Origin: Actinomadura parmotrematis
GTDB taxonomy: Bacteria; Actinomycetota; Actinomycetes; Streptosporangiales; Streptosporangiaceae
Direction of reading: 5' to 3'
NCBI RefSeq assembly: GCF_019458805.1
Contig: NZ_JAIBOA010000021.1
Location: 1-64,000, forward strand
DNA: 64,000 nucleotides
The notes under the pieces are model-generated. The model saw only the letters and a program-made list of their open reading frames with translations, was not told where the DNA came from and did no database searches. The position numbers were made by a program, and so were the translations under genes. Below, in pieces: positions 1 to 8,412 of the stretch (positions are counted from its first letter, which is position 1; the number at the start of each line of letters is the position of its first letter).

Positions 1-504
1 GTCTTGACTCTGCCTGTCAAACCGACCTTCGTGCGATCGATTTCGAGCGACCGAGCTTCGACAGATCCCGCGCATCAGCGATCGAAACGACCGAAGGCCG
101 ATCGACTGCGATTTGCCGGGAGTGTGCCCATCGGGCCGGCCACCTGGCGGTGTCCTGCATCCCGTTCCGGGCTGACCAGCTCATCGTACAGCAGTCCGGG
201 AGTGACCCGAACCGGTTTTCCGAGCTGGTTCCCTTCGGGCCGTCCGCCTCTCCGGCGTCCCGCATCCCTTGGGGCGAGGAAGACATTAGGACCCCTGCGC
301 GCGACCGTCAAATCACCGCCGGTCCAGAGAACCGTATCCGTGCAGTTCAGGTACTACGTGCCTCAGCTCACAGTGCGGTACGGTTCGCTCAGTCGCGTCC
401 CGTTCACGCAGATCGCAGGTGGTTCTCGCGTGGACGACGTCGAGGGGACGCCGGCCGTGGCGGTTCCGGGTGCCGTTCGGGCCCGCGCCAGGAGGGACAT
501 CCCC
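1..504. other. Non-coding left edge
   Basis: No reading frame in this stretch has convincing actinomycete codon structure or a recognisable product. Composition is less GC-extreme than in the flanking genes. A TTGACT hexamer lies at positions 4-9 but has no good -10 partner at the right distance. The last bases before the next gene carry a clear Shine-Dalgarno sequence. It is probably the intergenic and 5' region of the downstream nitroreductase-like gene. Confidence 0.4.
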
Positions 505-1266
505 ATGAGCAGCTCATCCGTCCTCGGGCAGGCGGCCGCGCGGCTGGTGATCGCCGGGACCATGGGTCCGACCGTCCACGACGTGCACGCCTGGCGGTTG
601 AAGGTCGTGGACGGGCTCATCGAGGTGCACGCCGATCCCGAGCGGTTCCGCGCGATGGGCGATCCGGCGGGCCGGGGTCTGCACATCAGCTGCGGGGCGG
701 CGCTGGTGAACCTCCGCCTGGCGGCCGCGCAGATCGGGCGGGACGCCGTAGTGCGCCTGCTGCCGGACGCCGCGCGTCCCGCGGTCCTCGCGACGGTCCG
801 GCTCGCCGCGGGGCGGCACAAGGTGAACAAGGACGATCGGCTCCTGTACGCCGCCACGCTGACGCCCTTTCCCGCGCGCCGCTCCCCTGTGGGGACACCG
901 CCGTCCCTGCCGGTGGTCAACGTTCTCGCCGAGGCGGCGCGGTTGGAGGGCGCGACCCTGCATCTGCTGCCCTCGGCCGATCCGGACGAGCCTGCCGAGG
1001 GGCCCCGGCAGGCCGTGATCACGACGCCGGGGAACGGGCCGGCCGAGTGGCTGCGGGCGGGGCAGGCCTTGCAGCGGGTGCTGCTCACCGCGACGACGAA
1101 GGCGGTGGCCGCCTCGTTCCTCTATGAGCTGGTGGACGTTCCGGGCGTCGGCGGTCTGGCCGAGGCCGGGGACGTGCCGCAGGTCGCGCTGGAGCTCTGC
1201 CAGGCCCTAAAGGGGCCGGTACTGCGAGATGACGAACGACAGGGGCACCGGGAACGGGTCGGGTAG
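505..1266 (+). CDS. Short Acg-like (nitroreductase-fold) FMN protein
   Basis: The 253-residue product resembles the Acg/nitroreductase-like family of actinobacteria. Near the N-terminus it reads like the family pattern 'N-x-Q/H-x-W-x-F/L-x-V', here HDVHAWRLKV, followed by a DP-x-GR-x-L-x-ISCGAAL-x-NLRLA segment at about residues 52-75, which is the family's most typical stretch. Family members are usually about 320-330 residues, so this one lacks part of the C-terminal half and may be a dormancy-type Acg relative with no reductase activity. The ATG was chosen because AGGAGGG lies 8 nt upstream; longer in-frame starts have no ribosome site. The last 60 bp overlap the convergent rRNA methyltransferase gene. 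Function is inferred from family resemblance only. Confidence 0.6.
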   Translation: MSSSSVLGQAAARLVIAGTMGPTVHDVHAWRLKVVDGLIEVHADPERFRAMGDPAGRGLHISCGAALVNLRLAAAQIGRDAVVRLLPDAARPAVLATVRLAAGRHKVNKDDRLLYAATLTPFPARRSPVGTPPSLPVVNVLAEAARLEGATLHLLPSADPDEPAEGPRQAVITTPGNGPAEWLRAGQALQRVLLTATTKAVAASFLYELVDVPGVGGLAEAGDVPQVALELCQALKGPVLRDDERQGHRERVG

Positions 1267-2049
1267 CGCGCCGATGCGGCGGCGCAGTTCCGCCGCGTCG
1301 ATGTGGTGGGCGCTCGGTCCCATTCCGACCAGCGTTTCGATCTCCGCGTGCCCGAGGGGCTCGCGGGTCTCCAGTTCCTCCCGGTCGGTGAGGGCGAAGT
1401 CGCCGGCGAGGGTGCGGTCGGTGCGGTCGGTCTTCGCGGCGTCCACGCTGATCAGGCCGAGCTCGCCGACGAGCGGCCCGAAGTGGCGGGGTGTGGGCGT
1501 CACGGTGCAGAGGACGCCGCCGGGAGCGAGCACGCGCCGGTACTCGGCGGCGTTGCGGGGCGCGAAGACGTTGAGGACGGCGTGCATCGAGCCGGTGCGC
1601 ACGGGCAGCGGGCGCCACAGGTCGGCGACGATGGCGCCGATGCGGGGGTGGGCGCGGGCCGCGCGGCGGGCGGCGTGCTTGGAGAGGTCCAGCGCGATGC
1701 CGGCGGCGCCGGGCGTGCCGTCGAGGACGGCCGCCAGGTAGTGGCCGGTGCCGGCGCCGGCGTCGAGGACGGTGGCGCGGCCGGTGAGGAGCGTCGCGAT
1801 CCGCCCGGTGAGCGCGTCGAAGCGGCCGGCGCCGAGGAAGGTCTCGCGGGCGGCGACCATCTCCGGGGTGTCGGCCGTCCCGGGCCGGGCGCCGCCCGGC
1901 AGGAGGTTGGCGTAGCCCTGCCGGGCGATGTCGAAGGCGTGCCCTTCGGGGCAGCGCAGGCCGCGGCCGGTGATGGCGAGGCCGGCGCCGCAGACGGGGC
2001 ACACCAGGTGGTCGACGACGTCGGGCAGCATCGGTCCATCATCGGCCAT
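1207..2049 (-). CDS. rlmA: RlmA-family 23S rRNA (guanine-N1) methyltransferase
   Basis: This 280-residue protein matches the RlmA(I)/RlmA(II) family, which methylates N1 of a guanine in helix 35 of 23S rRNA (G745 or G748) using SAM. The N-terminal zinc site is visible as Cys17, Cys20, Cys33 and His37, and is followed by the family signature D-x-x-x-x-GYANLLP. The SAM site is VLDAGAGTGHYLAA at about residues 93-106. A late NVFAPRNAAEYRRVLAPGG stretch corresponds to the E. coli IYAPC-type motif. In actinomycetes the RlmA(II) branch includes tylosin-type resistance methylases (TlrB), so a role in macrolide tolerance is possible but not shown. It lies 12 bp after thioredoxin on the same strand and is probably co-transcribed with it. 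Confidence 0.85.
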   Translation of the reverse strand: MADDGPMLPDVVDHLVCPVCGAGLAITGRGLRCPEGHAFDIARQGYANLLPGGARPGTADTPEMVAARETFLGAGRFDALTGRIATLLTGRATVLDAGAGTGHYLAAVLDGTPGAAGIALDLSKHAARRAARAHPRIGAIVADLWRPLPVRTGSMHAVLNVFAPRNAAEYRRVLAPGGVLCTVTPTPRHFGPLVGELGLISVDAAKTDRTDRTLAGDFALTDREELETREPLGHAEIETLVGMGPSAHHIDAAELRRRIGALPDPFPVPLSFVISQYRPL

Positions 2050-2061
2050 CGCCGTCCGGGG

Positions 2062-2415
2062 TCAGGACGACATGCGCTTGCGGACGTCGTCCATGTCGAG
2101 CTCGCGGACCTGCTCGATGACGTTCTCCAGCAGCGGCTCGGGCAGCGCCCCCGCCTCGGAGTACACGATCACGCCGTCGCGGACGGCCATGAGCGTCGGG
2201 ATGGAGCTGATGCCGAAGCGGGCCTGCAGCTCGGGCTCGGCCTCGGTGTCGACCTTGCCGAAGACGATGTCGTCGTGCTTGTCGGACGACTTCTCGAAGA
2301 CCGGGCCGAAGCGGCGGCAGGGGCCGCACCAGGCGGCCCAGAAGTCGACCAGCACGATGCCCCCGCCGCGGGCGACCTGATCGAAGTTGTCCGCCGTGAG
2401 TGTGACCGTCGCCAT
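2062..2415 (-). CDS. trxA: Thioredoxin
   Basis: A 117-residue cytoplasmic thioredoxin. The active site WCGPC has Cys30 and Cys33 at the expected place after the beta strand VLVDFWA. The cis-proline loop is SIPTL at about residues 74-78. It reduces protein disulfides with electrons from thioredoxin reductase. There is no signal peptide. AGGAGA sits 7 nt before the ATG. The gene heads a two-gene minus-strand unit with the rRNA methyltransferase and is divergent from the sigma factor gene. The C-terminal tail (RELDMDDVRKRMSS) is longer than in minimal thioredoxins. Confidence 0.93.
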   Translation of the reverse strand: MATVTLTADNFDQVARGGGIVLVDFWAAWCGPCRRFGPVFEKSSDKHDDIVFGKVDTEAEPELQARFGISSIPTLMAVRDGVIVYSEAGALPEPLLENVIEQVRELDMDDVRKRMSS

Positions 2416-2547
2416 GTCGTTTTCTCCTCGGTGTGGGTATCAGATCGATAGAGCGGCCCGCGGACCCGCAGTATTCCTCAAGCGGGAATCACAGAGGGGT
2501 AATTAGGCGTTGACGTCTTAGGGAGATCGCACCGGAGAAGGGTCAGG

Positions 2548-3552
2548 ATGGCTGCAACCCGAACCAAGGGCACCAGGATCGACGCCCCGGACAAGGATCT
2601 CGTCGGGGCGTACCTCGACCGGATCGGTCGTTCGCCGCTGCTGGACGCGGAGGCGGAGGTCGATCTGGCCAAGGCGATCGAGGGTGGCCTGTACGCCGAA
2701 CAGCTGCTCGACGAGGGCAGGGTGCCCGAGGGGGCGTCGCGCGACGAGCTGGCGGAGGTCGTTGCCGAGGGGCTGCGGGCCAAGCAGCGCTTCGTCGAGG
2801 CGAACCTGCGGCTCGTCGTGTCCATCGCCCGCAAGTACCCCACCGATTCGCTGCCTCTGATCGACCTCATCCAGGAGGGCAACCTCGGGTTGATGCGCGC
2901 GGTGGAGAAATTCGACTACCGCCGCGGTTTCAAGTTCTCCACCTACGCGACGTGGTGGATCCGGCAGGCGATCGGGCGCGGCCTCAGCCACACCGCCCGC
3001 GCCATCCGGCTGCCCGTCCACGTGGAGGAGGAGCTGTCGCGGCTGCGCCGGGCGGAGCGGCAGCTGAGCCGTGACCTCGGCCGCGAGCCGAACCGGGACG
3101 AGCTGGCCGAGGCGGTCGGCGCCGAGCCCGAGCACGTCGACGAGCTGCTGCGCTGGCGGCGCGACCCGGCGAGCCTGGACGCGACCGTGGACGACGCGGG
3201 CGAGACCCCCATGGGCGACCTGCTGGAGGATCCGGACGCGGTGACGCCGGAGGCCGAGATCATGGCGCTGGACGACCTGGAGGGCCTCGGCCGGCTGCTG
3301 GAGCGGCTGCCCGAGCGCGAGGCGGCGATCCTGCGGGCCCGGTTCGGGATGGACAGCGGGCAGCCGCTGTCGTACGCGCAGATCGGTGCCCGGTACGGCC
3401 TCAGCCACAACCGGGTGCGACAGATCACCGACCGGTCGCTGCGGCGGCTCCGGCAGCTGGCGACCGAGACCGACCTGTCGGGCCGGCGGACGCTGGCGGC
3501 GGCGGCCGAGGCGCTGCCCGAGCGCGAGACCGCCGGACGGCGGGCCGCGTAG
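2548..3552 (+). CDS. RNA polymerase sigma-70 factor, HrdB/SigB-like (group 2)
   Basis: A 334-residue sigma factor with the complete order of regions. Region 1.2 is DLVGAYLDRIGRSPLLDAEE-like at residues 11-32. Region 2 includes DLIQEGNLGLMRAVEKFDY and the region 2.3/2.4 stretch FSTYATWWIRQAI. Region 3 begins ARAIRLPVH. Region 4 ends in a helix-turn-helix, YAQIGARYGLSHNRVRQI. It lacks the long acidic or Lys/Ala-rich N-terminal extension of the primary sigma factor HrdB, which fits a group 2 alternative (HrdA/C/D or mycobacterial SigB type). The ATG follows GGAGAAGG. A strong hairpin follows the stop codon. The neighbouring partner-switch genes control stress sigma factors of another class (SigB/F type), so no direct link is claimed. 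Confidence 0.88.
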   Translation: MAATRTKGTRIDAPDKDLVGAYLDRIGRSPLLDAEAEVDLAKAIEGGLYAEQLLDEGRVPEGASRDELAEVVAEGLRAKQRFVEANLRLVVSIARKYPTDSLPLIDLIQEGNLGLMRAVEKFDYRRGFKFSTYATWWIRQAIGRGLSHTARAIRLPVHVEEELSRLRRAERQLSRDLGREPNRDELAEAVGAEPEHVDELLRWRRDPASLDATVDDAGETPMGDLLEDPDAVTPEAEIMALDDLEGLGRLLERLPEREAAILRARFGMDSGQPLSYAQIGARYGLSHNRVRQITDRSLRRLRQLATETDLSGRRTLAAAAEALPERETAGRRAA

Positions 3553-3583
3553 GCGCGGCCGGGACGGAGAGCACGGTGCGATG

Positions 3584-3613
3584 CGCGGGGCGGGCCCTGG
3601 GGCCCGCCCCGCG
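3584..3613 (+). terminator. Hairpin terminator after sigma factor gene
   Basis: Two perfect 14-base GC-rich arms (CGCGGGGCGGGCCC and its complement) are separated by only 2 nt. The hairpin lies 31 bp beyond the sigma factor stop codon and before the DAHP synthase promoter. No strong T-run follows, as is usual in high-GC actinomycetes. Confidence 0.75.
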
Positions 3614-3670
3614 GCCGTTTACCGAGACCGGCTGCGCCGTACTGCTAGTACCGGGCGGCCGGATGTGCCA

Positions 3671-3676
3671 TAGCCT
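3671..3676 (+). promoter_or_regulatory. -10 box for leaderless DAHP synthase mRNA
   Basis: TAGCCT fits the actinobacterial TANNNT pattern and predicts a start of transcription at about 3683, two bases before GTG 3685. No Shine-Dalgarno sequence precedes that GTG, so a leaderless or near-leaderless message is likely. Inferred from spacing only. Confidence 0.5.
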
Positions 3677-3684
3677 TGGGGACC

Positions 3685-5034
3685 GTGAGTACTTCTAGCG
3701 TCACGGGGGCGCTCGACGCCTGGCGCGGCCTCCCCGCCCTGCAGCAGCCCGATTGGGCCGACCCGGCCGAGCTGGCCGCGGTGACCGCCGCGCTCGCCAA
3801 GCAGCCGCCGCTCGTCTTCGCCGGCGAATGCGACCAGCTCAAGCAGCGGCTCGCCGAGGTGTCGCGCGGCGAGGCGTTCGTCCTCCAGGGCGGCGACTGC
3901 GCGGAGACCTTCGAGGGGTCCAACGCCGACGCCGTCCGCAACAAGCTGAAGACCCTCCTGCAGATGGCGGTCGTGCTCACCTACGCGGCGAGCGTCCCCG
4001 TGGTGAAGATCGGCCGGATGGCGGGGCAGTTCGCCAAGCCGCGCTCCAAGCCGACCGAGAGCCGCGACGGGGTCGAGCTGCCGGCGTACCGGGGCGACGC
4101 GGTCAACGGGCTGGCGTTCGACCCGGCGTCGCGGCGCAACGACCCGCGGCGGCTGATGGACGCCTACCACGCGTCGGCGGTCACGCTGAACCTCTGCCGG
4201 GCGTTCACCAAGGGCGGCTACGCCGACCTGCGGCAGGTCCACGCCTGGAACCAGGACTTCGTGGCGCAGTCGCCGGCCGGGCGCCGCTACGAGCAGCTCG
4301 CCGGGGAGATCGACCGGGCGCTGACGTTCATGAAGGCGTGCGGGGTGCACCCCGACGAGTTCCACAGCGTGGAGTTCTACTCCAGCCACGAGGCGCTGCT
4401 GCTGGAGTACGAGCGGGCCCTCACCCGGATCGACTCCCTCAGCGGGCGGCCCTACGACGTGTCGGGGCACTTCCTGTGGATCGGGGAGCGCACCCGGCAG
4501 CTGGACGGCGCGCACGTGGACTTCCTCAGCCGGATCAGCAACCCCATCGGGGTGAAGCTCGGCCCGACGACGTCGGCCGACGACGCGCTCGCGCTGATCG
4601 AGCGGCTGAACCCCGACAACGAGCCGGGGCGGCTGACGTTCGTCACCCGGATGGGGGCGGGCCGGATCCGCGAGGCGCTGCCGCCGCTGATCGAGAAGGT
4701 GCACGGCAGCGGCGCCGCGGTCGCGTGGATCTGCGACCCGATGCACGGCAACACCTTCGAGGCGCCGAGCGGGCACAAGACGCGGCGGGTCACCGACGTG
4801 CTGGACGAGGTGGCCGGGTTCTTCGAGGTGCACCGGGCGCTCGGCACCCATCCCGGCGGCATCCACATCGAGTTCACCGGCGACGACGTGACCGAGTGCG
4901 TCGGCGGCGGCCACGAGATCGTCGAGGACGACCTGCCGCAGCGCTACGAGACGGCCTGCGACCCGCGGCTGAACCGCAGCCAGTCGCTGGACCTGGCGTT
5001 CATGGTGGCCGAGCTGTACCGGCACAACGCCTGA
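3685..5034 (+). CDS. aroG: Class II 3-deoxy-D-arabino-heptulosonate 7-phosphate (DAHP) synthase
   Basis: First enzyme of the shikimate pathway: phosphoenolpyruvate plus erythrose 4-phosphate gives DAHP. The product of about 449 residues has the class II (plant/AroG Rv2178c type) length and motifs. These include FVLQGGDCAETF with the metal-ligand cysteine, the basic VVKIGRMAGQFAKPRS phosphate-binding run, GPTTSADDAL, TRMGAGRIREALPPL, and AWICDPMHGNTFE with the metal-binding histidine. GTG 3685 is chosen as start because a -10 box ends 8 nt upstream; an in-frame TTG three codons earlier would fall inside that box. A single monocistronic unit is implied by terminators on both sides. Confidence 0.93.
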   Translation: MSTSSVTGALDAWRGLPALQQPDWADPAELAAVTAALAKQPPLVFAGECDQLKQRLAEVSRGEAFVLQGGDCAETFEGSNADAVRNKLKTLLQMAVVLTYAASVPVVKIGRMAGQFAKPRSKPTESRDGVELPAYRGDAVNGLAFDPASRRNDPRRLMDAYHASAVTLNLCRAFTKGGYADLRQVHAWNQDFVAQSPAGRRYEQLAGEIDRALTFMKACGVHPDEFHSVEFYSSHEALLLEYERALTRIDSLSGRPYDVSGHFLWIGERTRQLDGAHVDFLSRISNPIGVKLGPTTSADDALALIERLNPDNEPGRLTFVTRMGAGRIREALPPLIEKVHGSGAAVAWICDPMHGNTFEAPSGHKTRRVTDVLDEVAGFFEVHRALGTHPGGIHIEFTGDDVTECVGGGHEIVEDDLPQRYETACDPRLNRSQSLDLAFMVAELYRHNA

Positions 5035-5046
5035 CGGTCGCATACA

Positions 5047-5081
5047 ACGAGGGGGCCGCGCGATCCGCGCGGCCCCCTCGT
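5047..5081. terminator. Bidirectional hairpin terminator
   Basis: A perfect 16-bp stem (ACGAGGGGGCCGCGCG and its complement) closes on a 3-nt loop. It lies between the converging DAHP synthase gene and the minus-strand RsbW-like gene, so it can end both transcripts. Confidence 0.85.
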
Positions 5082-5098
5082 CGTGTGCGCCGGGCGGG

Positions 5099-5479
5099 TC
5101 AGAGGGCGACCTCGGCCCAGACGACCTTGCCGCCGGTGACGGGGTCGGCGCCCCAGGTGGTGGCGAACCGGTCGACGATGAACAGGCCCCGGTGCGACTC
5201 GTCGAGCGGGCCGGGGACGGTGAGCCGCGGCATCTGCACGGCGCGGTCGCGGACCTCGACCCGCACCCGGGCCTCGCCGCGCAGGAGCCGCAGCTCCAGC
5301 GCGGTGCCGGCGTGCCGGACGGCGTTGGCGACGAGCTCGGCGACGATCGCGGTCACCAGCTCCTCGCGCTCCAGCAGCGACCAGGTGCGCATGGTGCGCG
5401 CCGCGAGGCGGCGCGCGTACTCGACCGCCTCGGTCTGCGGCGCCGCGCGGAGCGTGGTCTCGGTCATCGGATCGGTCAC
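5099..5479 (-). CDS. RsbW/SpoIIAB-like ATP-binding anti-sigma kinase
   Basis: A 126-residue HATPase_c_2 (GHKL) protein. The N-box appears as AIVAELVANAVRHA, with E and N for Mg-ATP, and a G-box-like GLFIVDRFATTWG follows near residues 98-110. Such proteins phosphorylate a STAS-domain antagonist on serine and, in true anti-sigma factors, bind a SigB/F-type sigma factor. The gene lies just downstream of a STAS gene and a SpoIIE phosphatase on the same strand, giving a complete partner-switch set without an adjacent cognate sigma gene. GTG is taken as the start; ATG at 5467 is an alternative. Many actinomycete paralogues exist, so the target cannot be named. Confidence 0.85.
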   Translation of the reverse strand: MTDPMTETTLRAAPQTEAVEYARRLAARTMRTWSLLEREELVTAIVAELVANAVRHAGTALELRLLRGEARVRVEVRDRAVQMPRLTVPGPLDESHRGLFIVDRFATTWGADPVTGGKVVWAEVAL

Positions 5480-5543
5480 CCGGTCCCGCCCGCCGCGGCC
5501 GGGGCGGGCGCGGGAGCGGCGCCCGCGCCGGACGTGACATCGA

Positions 5544-5876
5544 TCATGAACCCACCCCTTCGCCGGCCGCTCCCCCGATGAGGAACCGGTCGAGTCCGGT
5601 CGTGCGCAGGACGTTCTCGACGCGCCCGTAGGCCCCGGTGACGCTGAGCGTGGCGTTCTGCGCCCGCGCGTGCTTGTAGGCGCGCACGAGCACGTTCAGG
5701 CCCGAGGAGTCGCAGAAGTCGACGGCGGTCAGATCGACCACGACCTCCCGTTCGCCCGCGTCCACCAGCTCGGTGAGCCGCGCTCGCAGCTCGTCCGAGG
5801 AGTGCAGGTCGATAGAGCCGCGCGCGGAGATCGTCGCGCGGCCGTCCTGTCGTGTCGTGTGCAAGGCCAGCCCCAC
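5544..5876 (-). CDS. STAS-domain anti-sigma factor antagonist
   Basis: A 110-residue SpoIIAA/RsbV-like protein. The phosphorylation loop VDFCDSSGL places Ser58 at the same position as the phospho-serine of Bacillus SpoIIAA. The core pattern GSIDLHSSDELRARL is normal for the family. Unphosphorylated, it would bind the RsbW-like kinase and free its sigma factor. GTG 5876 is preferred because it gives the usual family length. A longer reading to 5936 would run into the coding region of the upstream phosphatase gene. The gap to that phosphatase gene is 31 bp, so the two genes are probably in one transcript. Confidence 0.85.
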   Translation of the reverse strand: MGLALHTTRQDGRATISARGSIDLHSSDELRARLTELVDAGEREVVVDLTAVDFCDSSGLNVLVRAYKHARAQNATLSVTGAYGRVENVLRTTGLDRFLIGGAAGEGVGS

Positions 5877-5907
5877 GCCACCCCACCTTACCGATTGTTG
5901 AGCTTCA

Positions 5908-8106
5908 TCATGACGCCCGCAGAACGATGAGGGCAACGTCGTCGTTCGAGGGCTCGGGTCCGAAGTCGCGCACCGCCCGCTGGACGCGGGCGGCGACCGC
6001 GCCGGCCGACAGGCCGGTGCAGCCGGCGAGGATGCGTTCCAGGCCGTGGCCGTCGCCGAGCAGGCGGCCGCCCGCCCGGCGCTCGGTGACGCCGTCGGTC
6101 ACGCAGAGCATCACCTGGCCGCGCTTCAGCTGAAGGGTGTCGGTGGTGAACTCCACACCGTCGAAGACGCCGAGCAGGGCCTGCGGCGTGGCGGCCTCGT
6201 GCACCTCGCCGTCGGGGTCCAGGACCAGCGGCAGCGGGTGCCCGGCGCTGGTCAGCTCGATGGTCACGCCGTCCCGCCGGGGGCGGGGGGTGATCTCGCC
6301 GTGCAGGAGGGTGAGCAGGCGGGCCCGCTCGCCCTCGCCGAGGATCAGCCGGTTCAGCCGGTTCAGGACGCCCGGGACGCTCATGTCCTCGGCGGCCAGG
6401 ATCCGCAGGGCGTGCCGGGCGAGGCCGGTGACGGCGGCGGCCTGCGGGCCGGTGCCGCACACGTCGCCGATGGCGAAGCGCCAGCGGGCGGCGGTGCCGG
6501 ACGGGGTGCGCTCGCCGGTCTCGAACACGTCGTAGAAGTCGCCGCCGACCTCGCTGCCCTCCCCCGCCGGCTCGTACACGACCGCGACCTCCAGGCCGGG
6601 GATGTCGGGGACGCCGGGCGGCAGCAGGCTGCGCTGCAGGGCGCTGCTCATGGCGGTCTGCTCGGAGTACAGGCGGGCGTTGTCGACGGCGAGGGCGGCG
6701 CGGCGGCTCAGCTCCTCGGCGAGGTCCAGGGCGCTGCGCGGGAACCGGTCGCCGTGCGGGCGGCCGATGACGATGGAGCCGATGCGGCGGCCGCGGGCGA
6801 TCAGCGGGAAGGCGTACGCCTGGTCGCCCGCGGTGTCCCCGGCTGCGTCGCGGACGTCGGCGGGGACGTCGGCGAAGCCGTGCCAGGGACCTGGGGCGTC
6901 CATGGGCGGGGCGGCGGCGTGGTCGAGCAGGTCGCGCAGCGCGTCGGCGTGGTTCTCGTCGGCGTGCCAGACGTAGGCCGGGCGGGCCGTCTCGCCCTCG
7001 CCGGCGGCGAAGACCGCGCACCAGGTGGCGAGGCGCGGCACGACGAGCTGGGCGACCAGCGCCATCGTCCGCTCCTGGTCCAGGGTGCCGGCGAGCAGGT
7101 CGCTGGCCTCGGCGACGAAGCTGAGCCAGCCCCGCCAGGACCGTTCCAGCTCGCCGATCCGGGCCTTCTCCAGCGACAGCGACACCTCGTCGGCGAGGCG
7201 GCCGAGGCGGGCGCCGGCGGCCTCGTCGAACCGGCCGGGGGCGGCCGCGACCGCGACGACCAGGCCGGTCAGGTGACCCTGGGCCTCCAGCGGAGCGGCG
7301 GCCAGCGAGCGGGCGCGCAGCGCGGCGGCGATCGGGTCGGCGGCGTCGCCCGACACCCACGGGGCGCCGGTGCGGGCGTCCGGGCCGAGGCCGGCGGTGG
7401 ACAGGTCGCCGAGGGACAGGTCGGCGGGCAGGCCGACCGAGGCGCCGAGCACGAGGCGGCCGTCGCGCTCGGTGAGCAGCACGGCGGCGGCGTCGGCGTC
7501 CAGCACATCGCGGACGGTGCCGACGGCGGTCTCCAGCGTCTGGCGGGCGGCGGGCGAGCGCAGCAGCCGGTCGCCGGCGCCGGGGACGCCGTCGGACGCG
7601 GCGGCGCGGGCGCCGGCGGCGGGGCCGGACCCGTTGGCGGCGGGCGTGGCGGCGGAGGCGCGGGTGCCGGCCGGGCCGGCGGTGGCGCCGGGCTCGTCGT
7701 CGAAGGCGCGGGCGGCCGGGGAGCGGCCGGTGCCGGGACGCGGCAGGCGGAACCAGACGCCCTTGGTGCGGCGGTCGTAGGTGACGCCCCAGGAGGACGC
7801 CAGGCGCGCCACCGAGGGCAGGCCGCGGCCGCCGGTGGCGTTCATGCCGGGCATCGCGAGGGCGCGGGTGGGGTGCAGGTCGCGGACCTCGATCCGCACC
7901 TGGCCGTCGGCGAGGCGGCAGGCGACCTCGAAGGACGTGCCGGCGTAGGTGACGGCGTTGGTGGCGAGCTCGCTGGTGGCGAGCACGGCGTCGTCGGCGC
8001 TCGCCTCCATGCCCCAGTCGGCCAGGACGCGCCGGACGAAGCGGCGCGCGTCCGCCACCGAGGACGCGGCGGACGGGAAGGTGGCCGACACCGTCTGCCG
8101 ATCCAA
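5908..8106 (-). CDS. SpoIIE-type serine phosphatase with HATPase and two GAF domains
   Basis: A 732-residue multidomain regulator. Residues about 1-130 form an RsbW-like HATPase (LATSELATNAVTYA, then GRGLPSVARLA). An Ala/Pro/Gly-rich linker follows (about 150-205). Two GAF-like sensor domains come next (about 210-340 and 360-500). The C-terminal PP2C/SpoIIE domain has GGDFYDVF, GDVCGTGP, SAGHPLPL, VTDGVTERR and NDDVALIVL, which hold the metal-binding aspartates. The likely job is to dephosphorylate a STAS protein in response to a small molecule, redox or light signal sensed by GAF. The TTG start has AAGGGA 7 nt upstream; GTG at 8091 is an alternative. It is divergent from the HAMP-array histidine kinase. 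Confidence 0.87.
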   Translation of the reverse strand: MDRQTVSATFPSAASSVADARRFVRRVLADWGMEASADDAVLATSELATNAVTYAGTSFEVACRLADGQVRIEVRDLHPTRALAMPGMNATGGRGLPSVARLASSWGVTYDRRTKGVWFRLPRPGTGRSPAARAFDDEPGATAGPAGTRASAATPAANGSGPAAGARAAASDGVPGAGDRLLRSPAARQTLETAVGTVRDVLDADAAAVLLTERDGRLVLGASVGLPADLSLGDLSTAGLGPDARTGAPWVSGDAADPIAAALRARSLAAAPLEAQGHLTGLVVAVAAAPGRFDEAAGARLGRLADEVSLSLEKARIGELERSWRGWLSFVAEASDLLAGTLDQERTMALVAQLVVPRLATWCAVFAAGEGETARPAYVWHADENHADALRDLLDHAAAPPMDAPGPWHGFADVPADVRDAAGDTAGDQAYAFPLIARGRRIGSIVIGRPHGDRFPRSALDLAEELSRRAALAVDNARLYSEQTAMSSALQRSLLPPGVPDIPGLEVAVVYEPAGEGSEVGGDFYDVFETGERTPSGTAARWRFAIGDVCGTGPQAAAVTGLARHALRILAAEDMSVPGVLNRLNRLILGEGERARLLTLLHGEITPRPRRDGVTIELTSAGHPLPLVLDPDGEVHEAATPQALLGVFDGVEFTTDTLQLKRGQVMLCVTDGVTERRAGGRLLGDGHGLERILAGCTGLSAGAVAARVQRAVRDFGPEPSNDDVALIVLRAS

Positions 8107-8412
8107 CAGTCGTTCCCTTGTTCGAATGCCTGCTTGCCGGGCCCGGCTATCGTGGCAGACCGGGCGGCCGCCGTGCCAGGACGGTCCCCGGCGCGGTCCG
8201 CCCGCCGGCGCGGCGCCGCGGGTCGCGGTTCGTCCGCGCAGCCCCGGCACGACCGACCGTAACACGAAGACTACGAGGACCACGTGCCCGCGTGCCGTCC
8301 CGTGCCCGCATCGCCGGGTCGGGGACGGCACGGCGACGTAGAGTACAGGGAGCGGCCCGAAGGAGGTGTCCGCCGTCCCGGATACCCCGTTCGGGCCAGG
8401 AGGATGGAGAGC
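8107..8412. promoter_or_regulatory. Divergent control region, phosphatase / histidine kinase
   Basis: This gap of about 306 bp serves two divergent signalling genes. On the plus strand TAGAGT (8339-8344) is a plausible -10 box about 60 nt before the kinase start. AGGAGG at 8398-8403 is the kinase ribosome site. On the minus strand AAGGGA precedes the phosphatase TTG. I see no clear operator palindrome. Confidence 0.4.

Noticed and set aside
2471..2502. A SigB/F-type promoter (GNNT-N14-16-GGGTAA) before the sigma factor gene
   Set aside because: GGGTAA is present at 2497, but no -35 GNNT lies at the required distance; the nearest is 22 bp away.
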